DNA of 64,000 nt, taken from Streptomyces gobiensis (GTDB lineage: Bacteria > Actinomycetota > Actinomycetes > Streptomycetales > Streptomycetaceae). This document shows positions 41,777-51,399 of the stretch, piece by piece. Below the pieces are notes generated by a model. That model was given only the letters and a program-made list of their open reading frames with translations, was not told the DNA's origin and searched no databases. A program made the translations under genes and the position numbers. Location of the stretch: NCBI RefSeq assembly GCF_021216675.1, contig NZ_CP086120.1, positions 2,276,501 to 2,340,500 on the forward strand, in the 5' to 3' direction. Within the stretch, counting starts at the first letter, position 1. Each line of letters opens with the position of its first letter.

Positions 41777-42726
41777 CTCCGGCGGCGGGAGGCTTCGTAC
41801 AGGACCACGCCCGCCGCGACACCCGCGTTCAGCGACTCCGCGCCGCCCGGCATCGGGATGCGGACGCGGAGGTCGCAGGTCTCGCCGACCAGACGGGACA
41901 GACCCTTGCCCTCGCTGCCGACGACAATCACAACGGGTCCGTCCAGGGACGGCACGTCCTGCAGCTCAACGTCACCGTCCGCCGCCAGCCCAATGACCGT
42001 CAGGCCCGCCTTCTGGTACGTCTCCAGCGCGCGGGTCAGATTCGTCGCCCGGGCGACCGGCGTACGGGCGGCGGCACCCGCGGAGGTCTTCCAGGCACCC
42101 GCCGTCATCCCTGCCGCCCGGCGCTCGGGCACGACCACCCCATGGCCACCGAAGGCGGCGACGGAGCGCACCACCGCGCCCAGGTTGCGCGGGTCGGTGA
42201 CGCCGTCCAGGGCGACGATCAGCGGGTCCTCGCCCGCGTCCATCGCCGCGGCGGCGAGGTCTTCCGGGTGGGCGTAGTCGTAGGGCGGCACCTGGAGGAC
42301 AAGGCCCTGGTGATTGAGGCCATGGGTCATCCGGTCCAGCTCGGCCCGGGGGGCCTCCAGAAGGTTGATACCGCCCCGGTCGGCGGCAAGCTGCAACGCC
42401 TCGCGGACCCGCTCATCGCTGTCGATGAACTGCTGAACGTAGAGCGTCGTGGCCGGTACCCCCTCGCGCAGTGCCTCAAAGACGGGGTTACGGCCGACAA
42501 CCAGCTCGGCGGTGCCCTTCGCACCGCCGCGCCGGGGGGCGGGGCGCTTGGCGGCGTGCCGGGCGCGCGCCTGCGCGGCGCGCTGCTTGGCGTGCCCCTT
42601 ACGCATTTCCGCGGGTGGCGTCGGGCCCTTGCCTTCCAGGCTCCGGCGCCGCTTGCCGCCGCTGCCGGCCTGCGCGCCCTTCTTACTGGACGTGCGGCGG
42701 TTGCGCCGCTGGCTGTTCCCGGCCAT
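41773..42726 (-). CDS. rlmB: 23S rRNA (guanosine-2'-O)-methyltransferase RlmB
   Basis: 317 residues. A basic N-terminal extension (about 70 residues, rich in Arg/Lys) precedes the substrate-binding domain ([16 protein letters not shown]) and the SPOUT domain: [15 protein letters not shown] (motif 1), [16 protein letters not shown] (motif 2) and [17 protein letters not shown] (motif 3, knot). It methylates G2251 in the ribosomal P-loop. 106 nt after cysS on the same strand, a common actinobacterial pair. Confidence 0.93.
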   Translation of the reverse strand: MAGNSQRRNRRTSSKKGAQAGSGGKRRRSLEGKGPTPPAEMRKGHAKQRAAQARARHAAKRPAPRRGGAKGTAELVVGRNPVFEALREGVPATTLYVQQFIDSDERVREALQLAADRGGINLLEAPRAELDRMTHGLNHQGLVLQVPPYDYAHPEDLAAAAMDAGEDPLIVALDGVTDPRNLGAVVRSVAAFGGHGVVVPERRAAGMTAGAWKTSAGAAARTPVARATNLTRALETYQKAGLTVIGLAADGDVELQDVPSLDGPVVIVVGSEGKGLSRLVGETCDLRVRIPMPGGAESLNAGVAAGVVLYEASRRRS

Positions 42727-42832
42727 GGGAGGGCTCCTCAGTCTGTGTTCGCCGCTCTCGCACGGCTGTGACGGATATCGTCCGTCGGCTGTTGGCTTGT
42801 GTGGTGGTAGGGCAATTATCCCGGAAGGCACC

Positions 42833-44230
42833 TCAGTGGGTGCCGAGCTCCCAGCGGGGTCCGGCGGGGGTGTCCTCGATGACTAGGCCCGCCCGCTGGA
42901 GTTCATCACGGATGGCGTCGGCGGTGGCGTAGTCCTTACGGCTACGGGCGGCCTGGCGCTGGTCGAGAACGAGCCGGACGAGTGAGTCGACGACGCCATG
43001 GAGCTCGTCACCCCGGTCCGAGCCCGTCGCCCAGTGGTCGTCGAGGGGGTCGAGGCCGAGGACGGCGAGCATGGCCCGGAGCTCGGCGAGGCGGGCGGCG
43101 GCGGTGTCCTTGTCATCGGCGCTCAGCGCGGCGTTGCCCTGCTTCACCGTCGTATGCACGACCGCGAGCGCCTGCGGAACGGAGAAGTCCTCGTCCATCG
43201 CCTCGGCGAAGGCCGTGGGAACCTCGGCCGCGGGCTCGACCGCGCCCGCCTTCTCCACCGCGCGGTGGATGAAGCCCTCGATCCGCGCGAAGGCGGTCTC
43301 GGCCTCACGCACCGCGTCCTCGCTGTACTCGATCATCGACCGGTAGTGCGGGGTGCCCAGGTAATAGCGCAGCACAATGGGACGCCAGCGCTTGAGCATC
43401 TCCGAGATCAGCACCGAGTTGCCCAGCGACTTGGCCATCTTCTCGCCGCTCATCGTCACCCAGGCGTTGTGCAGCCAGTAGCTCGCGAAGTCATCGCCGT
43501 AGGCCTTGGACTGGGCGATCTCGTTCTCATGGTGCGGGAAGACCAGGTCCACACCGCCGCCGTGGATGTCGAAGGCGGAGCCGAGGTACTTGTGCGCCAT
43601 GGCCGAGCACTCCAGATGCCAGCCCGGGCGGCCCGGACCCCACGGGGTGTCCCAGAAGGGCTCGCCGGGCTTGGCCGCCTTCCACATGGCGAAGTCGCGC
43701 GGGTCACGCTTGCCGGTCTCGCCCTCACCCGCGGGCTGGAGGAGGTTGTCCAGCTCCTGGTTGGACAGGGCCAGATAGCCGGGGTAAGAGCGCACATCGA
43801 AGTAGACGTTGCCGTCCGCCGCGTAGGCGTGGCCGCGGTCGATGAGCTCGCGCATCATCTCGGTCATCTCGGGGATATGACCGGTCGCCCGCGGCTCATA
43901 GGTGGGCGGCAGGCAGCCCAGCGCCGTATAGCCGTCGTTGAACGCGCGCTCATTGTCATAGCCGATCGCCCACCAGGGGCGGTCCTGTTCCACGGACTTC
44001 GCGATGATCTTGTCGTCGATGTCCGTGACATTGCGGATGAAGGTCACGTCATAGCCGCGGTAGGCGAACCAGCGGCGCATGATGTCGAAGTTCAGCCCGG
44101 AACGGATGTGCCCGATATGCGGGGCGGCCTGCACGGTGGCGCCACACAGGTAGATCGAGACGCGGCCCGGGGTCAGCGGGAGGAAGTCACGGATCTGCCG
44201 GGCACTGGTGTCGTACAGGCGAATAGTCAC
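42833..44230 (-). CDS. cysS: Cysteinyl-tRNA synthetase
   Basis: 465 residues, class [21 protein letters not shown] contains the HIGH motif and a Zn-binding Cys; [14 protein letters not shown] and [16 protein letters not shown] supply further Zn ligands; [12 protein letters not shown] is the KMSKS motif. GTG start at 44230. Followed by rlmB. Confidence 0.97.
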   Translation of the reverse strand: MTIRLYDTSARQIRDFLPLTPGRVSIYLCGATVQAAPHIGHIRSGLNFDIMRRWFAYRGYDVTFIRNVTDIDDKIIAKSVEQDRPWWAIGYDNERAFNDGYTALGCLPPTYEPRATGHIPEMTEMMRELIDRGHAYAADGNVYFDVRSYPGYLALSNQELDNLLQPAGEGETGKRDPRDFAMWKAAKPGEPFWDTPWGPGRPGWHLECSAMAHKYLGSAFDIHGGGVDLVFPHHENEIAQSKAYGDDFASYWLHNAWVTMSGEKMAKSLGNSVLISEMLKRWRPIVLRYYLGTPHYRSMIEYSEDAVREAETAFARIEGFIHRAVEKAGAVEPAAEVPTAFAEAMDEDFSVPQALAVVHTTVKQGNAALSADDKDTAAARLAELRAMLAVLGLDPLDDHWATGSDRGDELHGVVDSLVRLVLDQRQAARSRKDYATADAIRDELQRAGLVIEDTPAGPRWELGTH

Positions 44231-44295
44231 CCGTCAAGGGTAGTAGAAGAAGTACGGTGCCCCGCGCCGTGGCACCGGGCACCCGCCTTGGCGGC

Positions 44296-44709
44296 TCAGA
44301 CCAGATCGCCCATGCCCACTGCCTTACGGGGAGAGATCCGGACCACGACCCTGGGAGCGTCCTGGGCGGCGGCCGGGTTGAACTCGGCGTACTTTTTGCC
44401 GACGTACTTCATCGCCAGGTCGTCGATCAGTTCATAAGCGCCTTCGGTGGAGATAGTGGCCGTGCCCCGGACCTCGGCGTAGTTGTACGGCGAGTCCGGG
44501 CGCTGCACGACGACGCTCACCCGGGGGTCGCGCCGGAGGTTCTTCTCCTTGCGCCGCCCGATGGTGGTGGAGAACAGCAGGTCATCGCCGTCGCGCTTGA
44601 CCCAGACCGGTGATGCCTGCGGGCTGCCGTCGGGCTGGATGGTCGCCACGGTCACAAAGACCGGGCTGTCGAGAAGCTGCTTGAGGTTGTCGGACAGTGC
44701 GGCTGCCAC
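44296..44709 (-). CDS. PPOX-class F420-dependent oxidoreductase
   Basis: 137 residues, split-barrel. LLDSPVFVTVATIQPDGSPQ and SPVWVKRDGDDLLFSTTIG are typical of the Rv1155-like F420/FMN group; NLRRDPRVSVVVQ follows. It likely reduces an unsaturated substrate with F420H2. GTG at 44709 has AAGGGG about 6 nt upstream; longer frames start in unconserved sequence. Confidence 0.82.
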   Translation of the reverse strand: MAAALSDNLKQLLDSPVFVTVATIQPDGSPQASPVWVKRDGDDLLFSTTIGRRKEKNLRRDPRVSVVVQRPDSPYNYAEVRGTATISTEGAYELIDDLAMKYVGKKYAEFNPAAAQDAPRVVVRISPRKAVGMGDLV

Positions 44710-44812
44710 GGGGTGCCCCTTCGCTACGGTCTTCCACGGGTTGAGGGGTGTACGAGTACCTCCCCGAAACGTATCCAACTCCCCGCCCCGCGGAGCGCAG
44801 GACTCACCCCGG

Positions 44813-45304
44813 TCACCCCCGGATGACCAGTGCCGTGGCGATCGCGGCGAGGCCTTCCGCGCGGCCGGTCAGACCGAGGCCGTCGGTCGTGGTGCCGGAC
44901 ATGGCGACCGGGGCGCCGACCGCCTCGCTGAGCACCTTCTGGGCCTCCGCCCGGCGCTTGCCGATCTTGGGTCGTACGCCGATGACCTGGATCGCCACAT
45001 TGCCGATCTCGAACCCCTCGGCCCGTACTATCCGGGCCGCCTCCGTGAGCAGGGTGATCCCCGAGGCGCCGGACCACTCGGGGCGGTCGGTACCGAAGTG
45101 GGCACCGAGGTCGCCGAGCCCGGCGGCGGAGAAGAGCGCGTCACAGGCGGCGTGTGCGGCGACATCGCCGTCGGAGTGCCCGGCCAGGCCGTACTCCTCG
45201 CCCTCCCAGAGCAGCCCGGCGCACCACAGCGCACGGCCGTGCTCGAAGGCGTGCACATCCGTGCCGATGCCGACCAGGGGCAGCTTCACCGGCTCAGAAG
45301 CCAT
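44813..45304 (-). CDS. ispF: 2-C-methyl-D-erythritol 2,4-cyclodiphosphate synthase
   Basis: 163 residues. [14 protein letters not shown] and [20 protein letters not shown] carry the Zn ligands (DxH and His), [11 protein letters not shown] follows, and [17 protein letters not shown] closes the active site. Fifth step of the MEP isoprenoid pathway. Its start lies 11 nt inside the ispD end, so the two are co-translated. Confidence 0.95.
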   Translation of the reverse strand: MASEPVKLPLVGIGTDVHAFEHGRALWCAGLLWEGEEYGLAGHSDGDVAAHAACDALFSAAGLGDLGAHFGTDRPEWSGASGITLLTEAARIVRAEGFEIGNVAIQVIGVRPKIGKRRAEAQKVLSEAVGAPVAMSGTTTDGLGLTGRAEGLAAIATALVIRG

Positions 45305-46052
45305 CCTTGGCCCTCCTACGGGCGAGTACGGCCTCGGCGAGCACCAGGTCCAGCGGCCGGGTGACCTTGAAGGCCTCCTCGTGTCCCGGAACAACGACGA
45401 CCGGCTGGCCCAGCCGTTCGACCATCCCGGCGTCATCGGTGGCGCCCTCGCCCTCGCAGCTGACCCGCTCATGGGCTTCGACAAGGGTCTTGCGGTCAAA
45501 GCCCTGCGGGGTCTGGACGGCGCGCAGCCGGGCCCGGTCGGGAGTGCCGATGACCGGCTCGGGGTCACCGGGCCGGTCCGGGGCCGCGACCTCCTTGACG
45601 GTGTCCGGGACGGGGAGCGCGGGGACGACGGCGGGTGCTCCGGCCCGTACGGCCGCGACCACCGAGTCGACGGTGTCTATGGGCACCAGCGGCCGGGCTG
45701 CGTCGTGCACCAGCACCACCTCGATATCGGCGGGCAGAGCGGCGAGGCCATGGCTCACCGACTGCTGCCGGGTCTCACCGCCGGGGACGACCACGACCTC
45801 GGCGGCGTCGGCGGCGGGGAGCGGGTACTCATCGAGGAGGTTCTGAACCCCGGCGGCATCGTCCGGCGGGGCGACGACCACGACCAGGGAGACAGCACGG
45901 GCGCGGGCCATGGCCCGTACGGCGTGTACGAGCATCGGGGTGCCCCCCAGTACACGCAGCGCCTTTGGAGTGCCGGGCCCCAGCCGTACACCCCGGCCCG
46001 CCGCGGGGACAACGGCGGCGGTGCGGGGCTCGGTACGGGATTCATCGGACAT
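45294..46052 (-). CDS. ispD: 2-C-methyl-D-erythritol 4-phosphate cytidylyltransferase
   Basis: 252 residues. [19 protein letters not shown] is the CTP-binding loop; [12 protein letters not shown], the [11 protein letters not shown] motif and [18 protein letters not shown] follow. Third step of the MEP pathway. ATG at 46052 is chosen over upstream in-frame starts because conservation begins here. Preceded by carD on the same strand after a ~220-nt gap. Confidence 0.95.
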   Translation of the reverse strand: MSDESRTEPRTAAVVPAAGRGVRLGPGTPKALRVLGGTPMLVHAVRAMARARAVSLVVVVAPPDDAAGVQNLLDEYPLPAADAAEVVVVPGGETRQQSVSHGLAALPADIEVVLVHDAARPLVPIDTVDSVVAAVRAGAPAVVPALPVPDTVKEVAAPDRPGDPEPVIGTPDRARLRAVQTPQGFDRKTLVEAHERVSCEGEGATDDAGMVERLGQPVVVVPGHEEAFKVTRPLDLVLAEAVLARRRAKDGF

Positions 46053-46273
46053 TGGTTGCACGTTCAGGTTTGTGTCCTTGCCTGAAATGGGTATGGCCAG
46101 AGCGTGCCGGGCACGACACCTCGATCGGCCCCTTCCGTGACAACCGTTCGAGGCAGCTGCCCGGGCCCGGCACTCGTACAACGCGTACACGTAAAATCGC
46201 GCAGAAATGCCGCAGCGCCCGGCAACAGACCTACTGGTCATCGTTCGGGCACCGCGGCATTCGCGTAACAACG

Positions 46274-46756
46274 TCAGGACGCCAGGACCTCATCGAGCAG
46301 GGCCTCGGCCTTGTCTTCGTTGGTGTTCTCCGCGAGTGCCAGCTCGCTCACCAGGATCTGGCGGGCCTTGGCGAGCATCCGCTTCTCGCCGGCGGACAGT
46401 CCGCGCTCGCGCTCGCGGCGCCATAGATCGCGGACGACCTCGGCGACCTTGATGACATCGCCGGAGGCGAGCTTCTCAAGGTTTGCCTTATAGCGCCGGG
46501 ACCAGTTGGTGGGCTCCTCGGCGTACGGCGCGCGAAGCACCTCGAAGACCCGGTCCAGTCCATCCTGGCCGACTACATCGCGCACGCCGACGAGCTCGGC
46601 GTTTTCCGCCGGCACACGAACCTCGAGATCGCCCTGGGCGACCTTCAGAACCAAGTAGGTCTTGTCCACGCCTTTGATCTGGCGAGTTTCGATGGCCTCG
46701 ATCAGCGCGGCCCCGTGATGGGGATAGACCACGGTGTCGCCAACCTTGAACGTCAT
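46274..46756 (-). CDS. carD: CarD-type RNA polymerase-binding transcription factor
   Basis: 160 residues. The N-terminal RNAP-interaction Tudor-like domain ([36 protein letters not shown]) is followed by the helical DNA-binding domain containing the conserved Trp region ([19 protein letters not shown]). CarD stabilises open complexes at rRNA and other promoters and is essential in mycobacteria. Monocistronic-looking. Confidence 0.95.
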   Translation of the reverse strand: MTFKVGDTVVYPHHGAALIEAIETRQIKGVDKTYLVLKVAQGDLEVRVPAENAELVGVRDVVGQDGLDRVFEVLRAPYAEEPTNWSRRYKANLEKLASGDVIKVAEVVRDLWRRERERGLSAGEKRMLAKARQILVSELALAENTNEDKAEALLDEVLAS

Positions 46757-47229
46757 GTGACAGGTACCCCTTCCGTGGCTATCCAGGGTAACACGGAAAC
46801 CCTGTCTTCTGAATGGCGTTTTCGCAGGTCAGGGCGCATCTCGGGGCTTGACAACTGTAGCCGGATCGTGCTTCGGGAGGCCTCCGGAACCAGGTATTCG
46901 CAGGTGAGGAGCGTTCCCGCGGCACGGAGAAACACCAGAGTTACAACTCCAGACGGTCGGATCTGGACCCTCCGACGTCCGTTTTGCCGGAATTCCAGAT
47001 GTAGCCCGTTTGGCCGGAGTTATATTGATCAACGCACCGGCGAGATCAATTCCAGCGGTCCCGCATTCCCCGCCAAAGAATCCCTCGCACAGATGTGCAC
47101 CCGCTTTTACGGCTCCCCTTCACTGTCCTTGGTACCGAGTACGGACGGGCCGGGTACGAGGCGTTCCCCGGAGGTCGGTACCCTGTGCGACGGATACGCC
47201 CTTACTTACCGCTAGGAGATGCCGCCGCC
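46757..47229. other. Divergent intergenic region carD/lipoprotein
   Basis: 473 nt, less GC-rich than its surroundings in places. TTGACA occurs near 46848 and TTATAT near 47027, but no properly spaced pair was confirmed. It probably holds both divergent promoters. No ORF with believable codon use was seen; the plus frames running into the lipoprotein are upstream extensions. Confidence 0.4.
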
Positions 47230-47829
47230 GTGAGCAGCACCCTTCGACGCGGCGCCATCGCCGCCACCGTCATCGCGCTCTCGACCCTCTCGCTGGCTGC
47301 CTGCGGGGCCGGGACCGACGCACAGACCAACGGGGTCAACCCCAACAACGCGTCGATCAGCGTCGGGGACATAAAGATCCAGAACGTCAACATCGTCACC
47401 AGCAGGAACGCGGACGGCCCGGCGGCCGTATCGGCCCGCATCTTCAACGACGGCACCGAGGACGAGACCCTGCGGGCCGTCACCATCTCCGGCTCCGGCG
47501 GCCCGGTGACGCTGGCCCCCGCCCGGGGCGGCGACCTCACGATCCCGGCGGGTGGCTCCCTGATGCTGGGCGGCAAGGACAACCCGTCCGCGGTCATCAA
47601 TGACGCCCGCGGCAAGGGCATCCGGGACGGCAACGCCCAGCCGATCACGTTTGAGCTCAGCTCGACGGGCAAGGTCAAGATCCGCGCGACGGTGGTGCCG
47701 GTGGGGGGTGCGTACGCGGAGTACGGTGCGACGCCTGACCCGCTGCGGCGGGGGGAGCAGGTCGCTCCGGAGAGGTCCCCCGCCCCGGAGACGACCCCGG
47801 AGTCCCCGGGCGAGCCCGGCACCCACTGA
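47230..47829 (+). CDS. Secreted lipoprotein, conserved hypothetical
   Basis: 199 residues. Signal GAIAATVIALSTLSLAACGAG with lipobox SLAAC. The mature part has a beta-rich domain (ISVGDIKIQNVNIVTSRNAD; VSARIFNDGTEDETLRAV; GGSLMLGGKD) resembling DUF461/PCu(A)C-like copper-chaperone folds but without an obvious Met/His copper motif, then a Pro/Glu tail. GTG at 47230 with AGGAG 11 nt upstream. Sits next to phoRP with repeat R4 between. Confidence 0.75.
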   Translation: MSSTLRRGAIAATVIALSTLSLAACGAGTDAQTNGVNPNNASISVGDIKIQNVNIVTSRNADGPAAVSARIFNDGTEDETLRAVTISGSGGPVTLAPARGGDLTIPAGGSLMLGGKDNPSAVINDARGKGIRDGNAQPITFELSSTGKVKIRATVVPVGGAYAEYGATPDPLRRGEQVAPERSPAPETTPESPGEPGTH

Positions 47830-47830
47830 T

Positions 47831-48378
47831 CCCCTGGGGGTTTCCCCGCCCCTTCCCGGCTGTGCCGATACGCGGCTCCGCCGCGTGGCGGGGCTTGCGC
47901 CCGGTGGCGGGGGTGCCGTGGGTGGGTTCCCCGTAATCCCGCCCCTCCCCGACTGTGCCGATATGCGGCTCCACCGCGTGGCGGTGCTTCGCCCGGTGCG
48001 GGCGTGCCGTGGGTGGACTTCCCCAATTCCCGCCCCTTCCCGGAAACTGGGGCTTCGCCCCAGGGCCCCGGGGGTGGCCGGTGCGGCTGCGTGGGCCGGT
48101 GTTGTGCCCACCCGTTCCGCCCTGCGGAACGACTGCCCACAACACGGGTGTGGCCCGAGTGCCCACAACACTCGTGTGGCCCGTGCCCACAACACACGGC
48201 GGCGCGAGGCCCACAACTGCGTGAGGGGGTGGGGAGGGGTGGGTTGTTCCGGACGCTTGCCCGTGATTTGTGGGCCGACAGGGGCTTAACCGGTTGACTC
48301 AACGCTGCCGCGCGTCGGGCCGTAAATCATGGGTCCGGAACGGCCCACCCCGGACCGCCCCCGACCCACCCACCGGCC
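47831..48378 (-). repeat. Dispersed modular repeat, full copy R4 (inverted)
   Basis: On the minus strand the module order equals R1 and R2. The 94-nt hairpin is at 48247-48340. Four tandem units carry GCCCACAA at 48135, 48161, 48185 and 48209. A GGGGC/GCCCC hairpin and two terminal modules follow near 47870-48010. It fills the gap between the convergent lipoprotein and phoP genes and ends about 10 nt from the phoP stop. Confidence 0.85.
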
Positions 48379-48387
48379 TCGTCCGGT

Positions 48388-49068
48388 TTAGGGCTCGAAC
48401 TTGTAGCCGAGCCCACGCACCGTCACCAGGTAGCGCGGCGCGCCCGGATCCGGCTCGATCTTCGCGCGGAGCCGCTTGACGTGGACGTCGAGGGTCTTGG
48501 TGTCGCCGACATAGTCAGCACCCCAGACCCGGTCGATGAGCTGCATACGGGTCAGCACGCGGCCAGCGTTCCGCAGCAGCATCTCCAGCAGGTCGAATTC
48601 CTTCAGCGGAAGGTCGACCTTGCCCCCGCTCACGGTCACCACATGCCGGTCCACATCCATCCGTACCGGACCGGCCTCCAACGCCGCCGGTGTGACCTCC
48701 TCCGGCTCTCCACGGCGGCGTAGCACGGCCCGGATACGGGCTACCAGCTCACGTGAGGAGAACGGCTTGGTCACATAGTCGTCGGCCCCTATCTCCAGGC
48801 CGACGACCTTGTCGATCTCGCTGTCCTTGGCGGTCACCATGATGACCGGGACATTGCTGCGGCCCCGCAGCTGACGGCAGACCTCCGTGCCGGGCAGGCC
48901 CGGCAGCATCAGGTCGAGCAGGACAAGGTCGGCGCCATTGCGCTCGAACTCATCCAGCCCCTCCGGCCCCGTCGCCGCGATCGCGACCTCGAAGCCTTCC
49001 TTGCGGAGCATGTACGACAGCGCGTCACTGAACGATTCCTCGTCCTCGACAACGAGCACTCGGGTCAC
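48388..49068 (-). CDS. phoP: Phosphate response regulator PhoP
   Basis: 226 residues, OmpR family. The receiver has acidic pocket VVEDEE and phosphoacceptor Asp52 in LVLLDLMLPG, with Lys in VTKPFSSREL. The winged-helix DNA-binding domain ends YLVTVRGLGYKFEP. It activates pst and phosphatase genes and represses many antibiotic clusters via PHO boxes. The GTG overlaps the phoR stop by 4 nt, so they are co-translated. Confidence 0.95.
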   Translation of the reverse strand: MTRVLVVEDEESFSDALSYMLRKEGFEVAIAATGPEGLDEFERNGADLVLLDLMLPGLPGTEVCRQLRGRSNVPVIMVTAKDSEIDKVVGLEIGADDYVTKPFSSRELVARIRAVLRRRGEPEEVTPAALEAGPVRMDVDRHVVTVSGGKVDLPLKEFDLLEMLLRNAGRVLTRMQLIDRVWGADYVGDTKTLDVHVKRLRAKIEPDPGAPRYLVTVRGLGYKFEP

Positions 49069-50381
49069 GGAAGGACCTCCGGGGCAGAAAGTTGATCACG
49101 GGTGAAGGTCTCATCGACATCTTCGTCGACGACATCCTCGTAGTCGGCGTAATCGGCGTAGTCGGCCGGTTCCTGCAGTGCGCCACTGGGCTGATTCCGG
49201 CTGCGCCGGTTCTCCTCAGCCCGTTCCCGCGCACTGCCCGCTTCGGGCAGCCGCAGGGTGAAGGTGGAGCCTTGTCCCTCAGCACTCCACACGGTGACCT
49301 CCCCGCCGTGTGAAGCGGCCACATGTTTGACGATGGCGAGCCCGAGGCCGGTGCCTCCGGTCGCCCGGGACCGGGCCGGGTCCACGCGGTAGAACCGCTC
49401 GAAGATCCGGTCCCTGTCCTTCTCGGAGATTCCGATGCCCTGATCGGTCACCGCTATCTCGATCATGTCTCCACCGGGCGCGGATATCCGGCGACCGGCT
49501 ATGCCCACCCGCGTACGCGGCGGGGAGTAGTTCACGGCGTTCTCGACCAGATTGCCGAGTGCCGCTGCGAGCTGGCCCCGGTTCCCCCATACCTGGAGTT
49601 CCGCGGTGCCGCCCGTGGCCATGGTGATGTGCTTGGTGCCCGCCTGCTGGCGGCACCGGTCTATGGCCTCGGCCACCAAGTCGTCGACCCGGACCGACTC
49701 GGAGTCCTCCAGCGGGTTGTCGTTCTGCACCCGCGAGAGATCGATCAGTTCCTGGACAAGGTTGGTGAGCCGGGTGGCCTCGTTCTGCATCCGGCCCGCG
49801 AAGCGCTCGACCGCCTCGGGGTCGTCGGACGCGTCCATCACCGCTTCGGAGAGCAGTGACAGCGCCCCGACCGGGGTCTTGAGCTCATGGCTGACATTGG
49901 CGACGAAGTCGCGGCGGACCGCTTCGATGCGGCGGGACTCGGTGAGGTCCTCGACGAGCAGCAGGACCAGCCGGGAACCCAGCGGTGCGACCCGCGCGGA
50001 GACCGCGAGGGCGTCGCCCCGCCCGGTGCCCCGCCTGGGGAGATCCAGCTCCACCTGCCTTATCTCGCCGTCCCGCCGGGTGTCCCGGGCCATCTGGAGC
50101 ATGGGCTCCACGGCGAGCTTCCCGCCGCGCACCAGCCCCAGGGCGTACGCCGCCGAGCTGGCCTTGACCACGACGTCCCCCTCGTCCAGCACGACGGCCG
50201 AGGAACGCAGCACGGAGAGCACGGTGTCGACCCCCGGTGGGAGCACCGCGTCCGTATGCAGTGAGGTCCGTGTGGGGCGGGTCTGCTCACGTTCGCTCCA
50301 ACGGAACGCCAGCACCGCGAAAGCGCCGGTACACACTCCGGCGATCGCAGCCGCTGCGGCGACCGCCGCGTTCACGTCCAT
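49065..50381 (-). CDS. phoR: Phosphate sensor histidine kinase PhoR
   Basis: 438 residues. A single N-terminal span (AAVAAAAAIAGVCTGAFAVLAF), a PAS-like region (about 50-145), H-box FVANVSHELKTPVGAL with His165, N-box NLVENAVNYSPP, and G-boxes DQGIGISEKD and GGTGLGLAIVKHV. A C-terminal extension has YADYADYEDVVDEDVDE, an unusual Tyr/Asp repeat. One membrane pass and no large extracellular domain fit sensing through Pst/PhoU. Divergent from phoU across PHO boxes. Confidence 0.94.
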   Translation of the reverse strand: MDVNAAVAAAAAIAGVCTGAFAVLAFRWSEREQTRPTRTSLHTDAVLPPGVDTVLSVLRSSAVVLDEGDVVVKASSAAYALGLVRGGKLAVEPMLQMARDTRRDGEIRQVELDLPRRGTGRGDALAVSARVAPLGSRLVLLLVEDLTESRRIEAVRRDFVANVSHELKTPVGALSLLSEAVMDASDDPEAVERFAGRMQNEATRLTNLVQELIDLSRVQNDNPLEDSESVRVDDLVAEAIDRCRQQAGTKHITMATGGTAELQVWGNRGQLAAALGNLVENAVNYSPPRTRVGIAGRRISAPGGDMIEIAVTDQGIGISEKDRDRIFERFYRVDPARSRATGGTGLGLAIVKHVAASHGGEVTVWSAEGQGSTFTLRLPEAGSARERAEENRRSRNQPSGALQEPADYADYADYEDVVDEDVDETFTRDQLSAPEVLP

Positions 50382-50454
50382 GCCTTCAGGTTAAGCGGGT
50401 GGCGGGAGCACCTCCCAGGTCTTCCTGGCGCAGCTCGAACACTCGTCCCTCAGA

Positions 50455-50498
50455 GTTCACCGAGAGGTCGGTGATGGTTCACTCCCAGTGTTCAAAAT
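50455..50498. promoter_or_regulatory. PHO-box cluster 1 (phoR side)
   Basis: Four 11-nt direct-repeat units: GTTCACCGAGA, GGTCGGTGATG, GTTCACTCCCA and GTGTTCAAAAT. Units 1 and 3 are strong GTTCACC-type matches to the PhoP binding consensus. Confidence 0.8.
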
Positions 50499-50508
50499 CG
50501 GTTGATAC

Positions 50509-50550
50509 CGGACAGTCCCCTCGGATGGCCGCCCCAGAGGGGGCTGTCCG
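50509..50550. repeat. Inverted repeat between the two PHO-box clusters
   Basis: CGGACAGTCCCCTC (50509-50522) faces GAGGGGGCTGTCCG (50537-50550): 13 of 14 positions pair. A hairpin or binding site in the middle of the phoR/phoU divergent region. Confidence 0.6.
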
Positions 50551-50567
50551 AGGGGCTGTCCCTCAGA

Positions 50568-50600
50568 GTTCACCTGGGTGTCGTGGGTGATTCACTTGTG
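50568..50600. promoter_or_regulatory. PHO-box cluster 2 (phoU side)
   Basis: Three 11-nt units: GTTCACCTGGG, TGTCGTGGGTG and ATTCACTTGTG. Preceded by CCCTCAGAGTTCACC, identical to the lead-in of cluster 1, so the two clusters look like a duplication. Confidence 0.75.
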
Positions 50601-50684
50601 GGGTCGGCCCCAGACGTATTCCGGACAGAACGTGGGAGCGTAGGGGAATCAGGCCAACCGGCGCCATGAGAGAGAAGGACAGTC

Positions 50685-51365
50685 ATGCGGGACGCGTACC
50701 ACGAGGAGCTTGACTCGATCAGCGAGAGCCTGGTCGAGATGGCCAGGCTCGTCGGCTCCGCGATCGGCCGAGCCACCACGGCGATGCTGGACGCGGACCT
50801 GAAGCTTGCCGAGAGCGTTATCGCCAACGACGACAAGGTCGATGACCTGCAGCGCGAGCTGGAGACCCGGGCCATTCAGCTGCTGGCCCGCCAGCAGCCG
50901 GTCGCCACGGACCTGCGGATAGTCGTCACCTCACTGCGAATGAGCGCCGACCTGGAGCGCTCCGGTGACCTGGCGCAGCATGTCGCCAAGGTCGCCCGGC
51001 TCCGCTTCCCGGAGTCCGCGGTGCCGCGCGATCTGCAGGCCACGATGCTGGAGATGGGGCATCTCGCGCAGCGGCTGATGGCCAAGGCCGCCGAGGTCAT
51101 CATCACCAAGGACGTGGACCTGGCGCTCCAGCTGGAGCAGGACGACGACAAGATGGACGATCTGCACCGCACGCTCTTCCAGCATCTGATGGATGACCGC
51201 TGGAAGCACGGCATCGAGACGGCTGTCGATGTCACCCTGCTGGGCCGCTACTACGAGCGCTTCGCGGACCACGCGGTGTCGGTTGCCCGGCGCGTCGTCT
51301 ATCTGGTCACCGGTGACTACGCGGACGAGATCGACCAGGCCACGGCGGCTGCGAGCCCCGAGTAG
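50685..51365 (+). CDS. phoU: Phosphate signalling regulator PhoU
   Basis: 226 residues, two homologous three-helix bundles. ELDSISESLVEMARLVGSAI and DLRIVVTSLRMSADLERSGDLAQHVAKVA in the first; DDLHRTLFQHLMDDRWKHG and TLLGRYYERFADHAVSVARRVVYLVTG in the second, with E/DxxxD metal-cluster motifs. It couples Pst transport to PhoR and restrains the Pho response. ATG at 50685. Confidence 0.94.
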   Translation: MRDAYHEELDSISESLVEMARLVGSAIGRATTAMLDADLKLAESVIANDDKVDDLQRELETRAIQLLARQQPVATDLRIVVTSLRMSADLERSGDLAQHVAKVARLRFPESAVPRDLQATMLEMGHLAQRLMAKAAEVIITKDVDLALQLEQDDDKMDDLHRTLFQHLMDDRWKHGIETAVDVTLLGRYYERFADHAVSVARRVVYLVTGDYADEIDQATAAASPE

Positions 51366-51399
51366 ACGCGGCCTCCCGTAGCCGGGCGGGCCCGCCCGG

